Source: Rhizopus arrhizus (Eukaryota; Mucoromycota; Mucoromycetes; Mucorales; Rhizopodaceae). Taken from it: 64,000 nt of DNA. Both the position numbers and the translations under genes were made by a program. Where the stretch lies: NCBI GenBank assembly GCA_024220505.1, contig JAKZZE010000009.1, positions 444,001-508,000 on the forward strand, read 5' to 3'. The notes beneath the pieces were generated by a model. That model worked only from the letters and a program-made list of their open reading frames with translations. It had not been told where the DNA came from and did no database searches. Position 1 is the first letter of the stretch, and each line of letters starts with the position of its first letter. This document shows, piece by piece, positions 55,165-64,000 of this stretch.

Positions 55165-55237
55165 GCGGGTATAGCTCAGCTGGGAGAGCGTTAGACTGAA
55201 GATCTAAAGGTCGGGTGTTCGATCCACTCTAGCCGCA
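55165..55237 (+). tRNA. tRNA-Phe (GAA anticodon)
   Basis: A 73-nt cloverleaf without intron: acceptor GCGGGTA/TAGCCGC, D arm with TAGCTCAGCTGGGAGAGC (box A), anticodon loop ACTGAAGAT with GAA, variable AGGTC and T arm with TTCGATC (box B). The acceptor stem has a G5-G68 mismatch and the T stem one G-T pair, so it may be a weak or diverged copy. The CCA is not encoded. A T-rich stretch suitable for Pol III termination follows at about 55276. Confidence 0.85.
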
Positions 55238-57427
55238 AGTGTTCAAACGACGATGTATTCATCAAATGAATCAATTATTTTTAAAGAAATTTTATTTCGA
55301 ATGTAGTGTTGTGACTGTTGTAACACGAACAATGATTTAGTCCCCGATACAAACATGTACAATTACAGTGTGAGAATGACCGCTTTTTGGATGAAACGCA
55401 AACCAACTCCGACATGGATTGTTAAAATAATTTAAGTTATTTTAACAACCATTGTCAAAGAAATAATAATAGTCGCAAAAATAAGAAAAGCTAAAAAAAA
55501 AAGAAAAAAAAATATTATTCATATATATATCCCATCTTTTTGTGAAGAAATTGTGAGTCAGTTTAAATAAATCATATATTTTTACTCAATAATTAACAAA
55601 CTTTAACAAGAAAGTCCCTGTTCACTTAAACTTTTTATTCTACTTTAACTTTTATCAAGAAACATCGTATTGATCTTACATATAAGATCTGGTAGTCACT
55701 ACTTAACAAGAATATGCTTACATTCTATATTAAACAACAACATACAAGACGGTCTTAGCCTTATAATCAAGCTTTACAAGCAAACTTTACCCAATTTAAC
55801 ACCTAAACCTACAAAACAATCATACAGTAACAATGTCAAAAAAAAAAAGCATGGAAGTGTAAACTTTATTAAAGCTTTTTTCTTTTGAACTGCTTTTTAT
55901 ATATGAATATTTTTTAATCAAATACTATACTTTTTATTTTAAAAGCCAAGGACAAAGCCTCTTGAAGCATTCACTTCTTTGTTATTTCTTTATTTTTCTT
56001 TTCATCTCTTTATTACTTTTCTTTAAACAACTTGACCTACTTATCAAAACCTAGTGGTCATTTATTACAAATGAACTCATACTCAATTTGATTTTAATAA
56101 TTTTGGGATCAAATACTACTCAAAACTTTGGTCTAACATCAATTTTTTTTATAAAAAAAACAACTCTACTTAATACTACGTACATTCAGAAATAAAAAAT
56201 ATCATACTATATGTTAATTGACAGCTTTAATGCTATAACGCAATTAGTATGGCACAAGGACAAAACGAATCTTATCATAATGACAAACTTGATAGTAAAG
56301 ACTAAGCTAAACTTTAGGATAAAATCTACATTTGAACTAAAAACCAAAAAAGATGTATATACAATACCCCTTTGTTTTCCAATCGAACTTGACAGATTTT
56401 TCTTTGTATTTTTTTCTATCTATTCTTATTTTTACCATTGCAAAGTCAAAAGTTTTTGGTTTTCAAAAAGCCTCTAATTACTCTACAACCACTTGATTTT
56501 ACAATCCAAGATCTAATGGTTGTATATTATAAGCGAAACCATTTTACAAACCTTTATTTCTAAGTTCTTTATAAACCTTTTGCTTGATCGAGGCTTACCC
56601 AATGACTATTAATTAAAAAGTTACAATTTTGAGAATATGCATATACACACATCACCTTTCAGCATCTGAAGAATGACGCTTTCTTGATTTCTATATGTTT
56701 TAATTTAAATAAATCAAGTAAATCCTTGAAAGAACTCTTGATTACTTTTTACAACTATCCTTATTACACATTCTTTTCTTACTCAAAAACTTTGTTGTTT
56801 ACCCAATTACCCATTTGACTTTATGCTATTGGACCTGATAGTCATTTTTAAGCTAGTGTTTTTATTTATTTAAAAACCTGCTTTTACTCAGTTTATTCAA
56901 GAAACCCTATGCTTTACTAGGTTTTAGATGGAAAAACAGGGCTGTTATGGGGTAGGTCTTTCCTTTATTGCCCTTTTTAGATTAACCAAGAGCAATATAA
57001 TGAAACAAGCCAACGGAGGATGATAAAAGGAATGGAACTCAAAAATAAATGACAAAATAATACACATAGATTATTATTTAGATTGCGAGTGTCATTTCAA
57101 TACGAATATTTATGGAGCCTTTTAATTATAAAAGTGTGCAGATAACATAAATAAATACTGTTGTATCTAATATTTTATTTTATAACCTTTCATCTACAAG
57201 TGTTTGCTCTATAGGTTTATACAAGATGAATTGAATGTTATGCTTTAGTTATGTTGAAGCAAAACAAAATATAGTTAGTGGTATAAATTAATGCTATTTA
57301 GCATATTTTTAAGATTCCTTGGTGTTTACTTTTTCTCTGTGTCTTTAAAGAATATTGATATCGATTACATGCTTTCTAGTTTTCAGTATGTAAAATATTA
57401 TGTTACTTTAGCAAGTAATAAAAGTGC

Positions 57428-57462
<35 letters not shown>

Positions 57463-58189
57463 TGGGTTTTTATATTCTCTTTTATCATGTTGATTATAGT
57501 TATTACAAGCTACTTTTAGAAAATAGGTAATCGCTCCAAGGAATCAATGATTACAACTTTATACATATATAAAGACATATTGATAGCAATTAAAACATTG
57601 CTTAAAAGCATTTGAAACTGAATTAAACAAGACTGTGGGATTTTTAATTACTATTAAATAATAATACAAATAAACAGCGTGTCTATTAAATTTTCTCGTA
57701 CCTTTTGTACTGAATCATATTAATTAATGAGAATTGATTATTATTTCATGAAAAAACCTCTATTTGGTATACTGTAACAAGTAACCTTCTATCATTGCTT
57801 AATTTATTAATAAGTTTATGCTTTTATTTGCATATTTAGTGGATTTTATTCTACAATTACTGTTTTGACATAAAATAGCTTTTATCACGTATTCGTACTA
57901 TCGAAAGTGTGTTTTTTTTTTGAGTATTTGATAAAGCGCATATTATATACACAGGTAACAATATGAATTAAACAAAAATGAATCGCAGCCAAACAATTTA
58001 TTTTTCAACAATCATGTATGATTTTACAACAAAGTCAATATTGATTTGAAAAAGAAATAATAATCAAAGGGTTGATTAGTTGAAGAAAAAATTGACTCTT
58101 CCATTTTTTGTATTTTTTTTTATAAATTTTTCTGTAGTGTTTTATATTGTTTTTTTTCTTCTCTTTTTTGAATATTTTCTCAATTGTTA
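55238..58189. other. 3-kb gene-free AT-rich region
   Basis: No gene supported. Contains an A30 run at 57431-57460 and many short A/T runs. Open frames at 55670, 56211 and 57291 are low-complexity and hydrophobic without family resemblance. The end is the 3' flank of DHH1. Confidence 0.4.
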
Positions 58190-59983
58190 CTAGAATAATG
58201 GCTTTGGCGCAGGTCTGTTGGATTGTTGGTGATGCCCTCCTCTGCCCCTTCCTCTGCCTCTTCCACGCCAGTTATTTGACTTGTGATGATTATAGTGTGA
58301 ATGGTGCTGCGTTTGCCGTTGTTGTTGTTGCTGTTGCTGCTGTTCTTCTTGCTGCTGAGGTATCATTTGAGATTGCATTCGCTGTTGGGCTTGCATTAAT
58401 TGGACTTGTGAATCAGACATGATGTATTGCTGGCCTTGTTGTTCTTGGTTTTGTTGGTGTTGACGTGTTGCATTAGCTTGTTGTCTATTAGGTTGTTGTA
58501 CCTGGGCATCTTCCAAAGCATTAGGGGCAACATAAAGGTTTTTGTCAATAATAGGGGGAATAGGTTGGATTTCGGTGCCCAATTCTCGTTCAATCTTGTA
58601 TAAATTGAATCGGTCTTCATAAGTGATTAAGTTAATAGCCAAACCAAGATGACCAAAACGTCCTGAACGACCAATACGATGCAAATATGTCTCGGCATTC
58701 TTGGGGAAATCAAAATTGATAACTACATTAACTGCTTGAATATCGATACCACGGGTTAAAAGGTCTAAAAACTGCTTGTTTAGTTTTTATTCTTTTAGTT
58801 ATTTGATTAAAACATGTACCTGAACAAACTAAGTTACGACAAACACCGTTCCTGAAATCATGAAAAACACGATTACGATGACTTTGTAACATCTTAGCAT
58901 GCGAGTAAAAGCAAGAGTAACCCAGCTCTGTAATCTTTTTAGCTAAAAGTTCTACTCTATTTGTTGAATTACAGAAAATGATGGATTGATTTATTTGAAG
59001 CTATAATAATGTTTTTAGTTAATTTGTCCTTAAATCATTATTTCTTTTTACCTTTGAAAACAGCGTGTTTAAGCAATGCACTTTTTGTTTTTCTTCTACA
59101 TAAGCATAATACTGAGTAACACCACGTAATGTCAATTCATCCATTAAGTTAATTTCATAGGGCTTAACCAAAAATTTGTCTTTAAAGGTTTTTACAACCA
59201 TAGGGAATGTTGCACTAAATAACATAATTTGTCTATTATTAGGGAAATAACCAAGAAGTTGTTCAATGATGGGAGTAAATTCAGGAGATAATAATTTGTC
59301 AGCTTCATCCATAACAAATGTATTTGCGGTACTAAAATCTGCAACACCTTTTGATGCTAAATCCAGTATACGACCGGGTGTGCCAACGACAACATGTACA
59401 GGCTCACTTAGGCGCATTATATCATCTTTTAAAGTGGTTCCACCAGTAGTTACCATGACTTGGATATTCAGATGTTTACCTAATGTTTTACATACTTGAG
59501 AGGTCTGTAATGCTAATTCACGTGTTGGGACGAGTATAAGGGCTTGAATTTTTGATAAACTGTTATTAATTTTTTCTAGTGTGGGAATAATGAATGCTGC
59601 CGTTTTTCCTGTGCCGTTCTTTGCTCTGGCAAGGATATCACGACCAGCTAATGCGAGTGGGATAGCCTCTTCTTGAATAGGTGATGGCTTCTCAAAACCA
59701 GCTTCAAAAATACCCATCAATAATTCTCTTTTTAAAAAATAATCTTCAAACTCGTTTCCTTTTGTTGCAGTAACATCCTATTTAATTTGATTACAATTGG
59801 GCATTCTTCTTCTGCTTTTATTCTTTTTTTTTTACCTCAGTTTGTGGTCTATTATCTTTTTGTGGAAGCGCAAGAGTGTTTTTCCAGTTTTCATTATCAC
59901 GGCTAAAAACAAAAAAGCTTATTATAACTGTTTTGTTTCTATTTTAGCAAGTCAAATTCTTACCTTGTTTGGTTTGTTGACAT
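58190..59983 (-). CDS. DHH1: DEAD-box RNA helicase DHH1/DDX6 (P-body, decapping activator)
   Basis: Cytoplasmic helicase that represses translation and promotes decapping in P-bodies. Five exons, 59983-59964 (20 nt), 59902-59836, 59777-59052, 59000-58820 and 58764-58190, sum to 522 aa. The N-terminal phrase [26 protein letters not shown] is diagnostic of Dhh1/DDX6. Motifs: I ([10 protein letters not shown]), Ia (PTRELALQ), Ib (TPGRILDLA), II (DEAD), III (SATFP), IV ([12 protein letters not shown]), V ([10 protein letters not shown]) and VI ([10 protein letters not shown]). After residue ~430 the tail is Gln-rich with poly-Gln, then an RGRGRGRGG box, typical of fungal Dhh1 tails that drive condensation. 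Confidence 0.95.
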
Positions 59984-60475
59984 TATAAATTATACAAAAG
60001 TAACTTTAAAAAACAAAATACTTTGCCTTTTGTAAAAAAAAGAAGAAAAATTCGAGATTAGTTGAATGCTTACAATTAAGATGACGCAACAAATTATGTG
60101 ATTGGCTGATGCCATCTTCTCCCAATGTTTCGTATTACCTTTTATTGTTCTTATTTTGGGAGTAATGGAGTTTATTACAACTGGAAGGGTGATCTTGCAG
60201 ATTGCGCTTTCATTTGCCATTTTATTTTTTCCTTTTCTCAAAAGACATAATATCTGGTAAACAAAGCAAAACGTATTGAAAAGCCGTTTGCATAAATCGC
60301 CTTGCACAACATCTGAGCTTACAAATGTGGTTTCCAGCTCTTATTTTTTTTTCTATAAGCCCTTTTAAAAATAGCCAAATATAAGAAACAGATATGTAGT
60401 TTATATACTTTAAAGATATATTGTGATTAACAAAATGAAGATCGTATGATATATAATAAGGAGTGGAATATAGCT
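59984..60475. other. Intergenic between DHH1 and the kelch gene
   Basis: 492 bp. It holds the presumed DHH1 promoter/leader. An open frame of 105 codons on the minus strand (60307-59990) overlaps it but has no recognisable family and is probably untranslated leader. Confidence 0.4.
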
Positions 60476-62428
60476 TTAAGCGTCCAATATCTTTCTGGTT
60501 TGGGAATGGCTTGTTTGTGTAGCTGTTTCCTCATCATTCGACAGGCTACGCATACGTTTCCATATATCTTGACTAATTCTGTTTTTATCGTTGTGTATAT
60601 CTGAATTTATTTGCTGCTCCCATTGCTCATGATCTGATGCTGTATATGTTTTTACATTGTGAGAAGCAAATGCAGCTGCTGGTGTGGGACGGTATGGATT
60701 ATTTGGGTTATTGCTGTCTAGCTCCTTATTATAAACAAACAAAGGATAATCGCGCCCATCTCCTTTTCTAGAAGAGCTCATTGTTCGCATCCATCGAGGA
60801 TTTAAAAAGCTTGCTTTTCTGCGCGAAATTCTTCTGTAATAATAATAAAGTCCCAGACCTATCAAAATAAGCGCAAAAAGACCAAACCCAATACCAAATC
60901 CTTCCTTTTTAGACTTGTCATCATCTTTTGTGGGAGCTAAAGGATTTTGAAGGACACTCAAGTCATAATTGAATTGAACAAACGTGGTATCTGTGACATT
61001 AGGCAAATTGAATTTACATTCGGATATTGATGTTGTCTTAGTATCCATAAGACTTTTTGCGTCAACGCTAGTAACCCATTTCCAATTGTTCATATCAAGT
61101 ATATAAACAAGTCTGTTGTAATTATTGTCATCCTTTTTTCCCATGATCACCACCATATAATTATTAATATTTACTGCTCCATGTCCAAACATACCAGGTG
61201 GTGCATTACCTTTGATAGACTTTTTGGACCAAGCCAGTGTGCATGTGTCTAGGACGTAAATATCAGCATCAACTGCAGTATGAGTCTGATTCTCGCCAGC
61301 GATATAGCCTCCAAACATAACAATGGATCTATTATCAGGTCCATTTACAGTAGAATAACTAGAAGAGATTGCCCCTAGTTAGCATTTTCTTTTACTTCAA
61401 ATAAAATGCTTTACCCTAATCGATGAGGTGGAATGTCGCCAAAAGTCGTTACAGTTGCAGCGGTATTGGATACGATATCGTAGACCAAAACACTATTGAA
61501 GTCAGTCAAAATCACATCGCTTGGCTCTGAAGTATTTGCACCAAATGTTACACCTCCCATAATAAAGATTTGGTCATTACTTTAAAATAATTATTAGTCT
61601 TTTTTTTTTTTTTTTTTTTTTTTTTTCTTTTTTTTACATGATATTAGAGCTGTGGCCTGCTCTGGAAGGTCGATGTGCGTTGGGATAGCTTGGATTTAAA
61701 GATTCCCAAGCCATAGGAATTTTTGTTGTGTCAAGGCTCGTAAAAGTGGAAGACTATGCATGAAACCATATTAATAATTTACTGTATAAAAAAGTGTGTA
61801 TTTTGATATTTACAGCATTTGTCGTCATACGGTACTCGTGTGTTACTGTATTAACCATTACACCCCCATAGTAATATACAAGGTTTGTATTTGGATTCAC
61901 AGTAGCCGTCATTAATGCAGTAACTGGTGGTGAATTTTTTAGTGAAAGTGCTACCATAAAAAAGTTATTTTTATTTTCATTAATAAACGTGATCCAAGTA
62001 TACCTGATGTACAAGAGAGTGTTTTGTGGGTGCATTTTACCATTTCTTCCATTTCCGAAGTACTGTTACCTCCCGCTTGCAGTAAAAAGTCATCATTAGC
62101 ATCCTTGAACGCTACACCATGTTCATATGGTGAAATTCCAGTAGGTAATAATTGCCATTTTAAAGTATTTACATCTATTCCATTAGTGTAGTCAAGAATG
62201 GAAAACTGTGTCTGTAAAAGAAAGAGATCATTTTAAATATATAGATTTGGAGTAGTTTATGTAATTTACCATTGTTCCACCAACGGCATAAATACTATGG
62301 TTGTAAACTAAAGTAGAAAAATAAGCTCTTTCATCTGATTCCTGTTGAGCTAATATCAAGTTTGGAAGGAGTGATAAAGCAATAATGGCCATTTTTACAA
62401 GAGATTTTCCAGCTCTTGGTTTCATCAT
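60476..62428 (-). CDS. Kelch-repeat single-pass membrane protein
   Basis: Six exons: 62428-62270, 62211-62004, 61950-61814, 61753-61638, 61579-61415 and 61358-60476, sum to 555 aa. A signal peptide (VKMAIIALSLLPNLILAQ, residues ~11-29) leads into a luminal/extracellular kelch propeller with blades marked by SIYAVGG, DFLLQAGGN, VYYYGGVM, IFIMGGV, IVMFGGY and MVVIMGKKDD. One transmembrane helix lies near residues 420-440 (GIGFGLFALILIGLGLYYYY), followed by a basic cytoplasmic tail (RRISRRK). Fungal kelch proteins of this layout are membrane proteins of mostly unknown role. The fourth intron contains a T run of ~27 nt. The exon 6 acceptor was set at TTCTAG|T to keep frame. Confidence 0.85.
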
Positions 62429-64000
62429 TTTAAAGGAAAGTAAAGTAAAGTGAGAAAAGAAAAAAAAAAAAAAGATGAAGAAGAAAAAAAGTTTGTCTTC
62501 CAATTGATGAACATGTAACATAAAAAAGTTGTACAATCCGCCTTTCTCGTGAAATACTCACGACAATGAAGCGGATTTCAAAATTACCAACATTAAATAC
62601 TTGGAGAAGTATAGAAAAACACCTTAATACCAGCTGATTAGCCTCAAGATGTGGTACGTGTTAATCTATGAATTAGTTGTTAAGCTAGTGTAATTGAGGC
62701 ATAAGGCTCTTAGTTAGCCTTAGGGTCTTTGAATTACTCATTAAAAGTATATTTTTTATACCAATCTCCGCTGAATTTGGGACATGAGATCCACTTGACT
62801 TGTGAGTCACAGAAAAGCTTTTCAAAAATAAGCTACTCCTTTATAGTGAGCTAATCGTAAAAAAAAAAAAAAAAGAAATGATTTGGTTTGTAAAAAGTTG
62901 ATTAAAGATAGTCCAAGTAGTTGGCCATATGACTATGCATATAACTAGGAACCGTCATTGTTTTAAAAATATCGTTAAGCTTTTTATTAAGTAGGCTGGT
63001 GCTGCCAATTTGATGTGAGATGTAAACTTATTAATATGAATTGTTAAAAGACACCTAGTAAAGACTTCTACAAAATTGTATTATTGTGATTTAAAGCTTT
63101 CTTGCAATTCAGTAAAACATTACAGAGGTATCTTAGCTCATTGCTCATATTACTATTGCGACTTAATAGTTTGCATTTCATTAAATAGGATGCATAACCT
63201 AGCCTTTGGTAAGCTTAAGGCAGAGCATATTTTTAAAATGTAGATCAAGGGTTTATTAATTTGGACAAGTGTCCTTAACACGATCTCTTGTAAAATTTCC
63301 ATTGGTTGACAAATTATCACCTGTCGCTAGGTTCTCCAAACATGCAGAGAAAACAAGATGGTCGTTATGCTCAATATTTCCCTTTAGGATTGTTTGTGTG
63401 AATACGCTTTCAATCATGAAGTAAATATTCTTTATAATACAAAAAGCATTTAATCTAAGCCATATTAAATAGTTTTTATATGCTATCAAAGAAAAATGAA
63501 ATGACACTAAGCTCGAATATCTTAATATATTTACTTTTTAAGCGTAAAAAAAAATGGAATGGACTTACAGGAATTCTTCTATGAAAGTAATGTGCCAAGA
63601 AACAATTCTACTACTTGGAAAAAAATAACATTTGCTAAATAATGTTTGTCATTATGTTGTAAGTTTTTTTTTTTTTAAAAAAACAGTATTTGATAAATCT
63701 TCCTTCTATAGGAAATAAAGAAATGACCATAAGTCAGTCAATCATTCTTCTTACTAGTGCATTGTGTTTTATTATAGCAATTTTCGAATATATTCTCTGA
63801 GCAAAAAGTAGTATATATTGATTCAACATACAAAAGCAGCCCTGTATTTTCTTGGCCGAAGCATCTATTAACGAATAGCGTTCATGGAAATCTTGATTTG
63901 GCCTGTCAATGCAGACACAGTCAGTCTATTGGTATAGAATTTCATTGACGATAATAGAGTAACTGCCTAAATCTGTGAAGGAAAGAGCATTAGAATTGAC
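62429..64000. other. Gene-free AT-rich end of window
   Basis: Upstream flank of the kelch gene and further AT-rich DNA. An open frame at 63256-63507 resembles nothing. No RNA gene, repeat family or transposon motif recognised. Confidence 0.4.

Noticed and set aside
57291..57530. 79-codon open frame containing an A30 run
   Set aside because: Hydrophobic AT-driven product with a poly-Lys artefact; no supporting features.
59990..60307. 105-codon minus-strand open frame upstream of DHH1
   Set aside because: No family resemblance, overlaps the DHH1 leader, and contains hydrophobic low-complexity sequence; kept as intergenic.

Overview
The window looks like nuclear DNA of an early-diverging, AT-rich fungus, most likely a member of the Mucorales (Mucoromycota). 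The evidence is the density of short GT-AG introns of about 50-70 nt, the housekeeping genes of fungal type, and the repeat content: an L1-like LINE with zinc knuckles, Ndc10/Crypton-like relics, Tc1/mariner relics and a eukaryotic TnpB-like (Fanzor) relic. This assignment is inference; no species is claimed.

Layout. Bases 1-1800 hold an eroded Ndc10-like (Crypton-type) relic. Threonine aldolase (2603-3848, minus) is an island of normal gene. Bases 4083-20590 form a nested transposon block. A pair of 497-bp inverted repeats (4083-4579 and 14983-15479) starts and ends at TA dinucleotides and carries seven GAAAATGGGTCA-like iterons per arm. They enclose 11.4 kb with transposase fragments and an unrecognised multi-exon gene (about 6535-14237). 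A LINE with both ORFs open (7279-13020, 13-bp target duplication) sits exactly at a 3' splice site of that gene. Outside the right arm lie a broken Tc1/mariner transposase (about 15860-16960) and a broken Fanzor-type RuvC nuclease gene (17610-20350), followed by a Tc1/mariner-like terminus ending ...CCCCACTGTA.

From 21300 onward the window is mostly ordinary chromosome: GT15 mannosyltransferase, ATP synthase subunit g, an NTF2-like protein, the DRS1/DDX27 helicase, pyridoxal kinase, a membrane-anchored glutaredoxin, a Rho GTPase pseudogene, ribosomal stalk protein P1, a SWI/SNF BAF60-type subunit, a 6-phosphogluconolactonase-like propeller protein, a SPOUT1/C9orf114-type RNA methyltransferase with an apparent one-base frame break, a predicted mitochondrial protein, two large low-complexity proteins (one with a GC-AG intron), the FG nucleoporin NSP1/NUP62, tRNA-Phe(GAA), the DHH1/DDX6 helicase and a kelch membrane protein. 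A second eroded transposon relic lies at 23300-24600. Long gene-free AT-rich stretches lie at 41779-45968, 49990-53104, 54818-58189 and 62429-64000.

The housekeeping genes do not form one pathway. Several are arranged divergently (DRS1/pyridoxal kinase, P1/BAF60, lactonase/SPOUT1), and the BAF60 and lactonase genes converge with only 5 bp between their stop codons. Exon structures were worked out by hand from splice consensus and reading-frame continuity; for the intact multi-exon genes, apart from SPOUT1, the exon sums are exact multiples of three.
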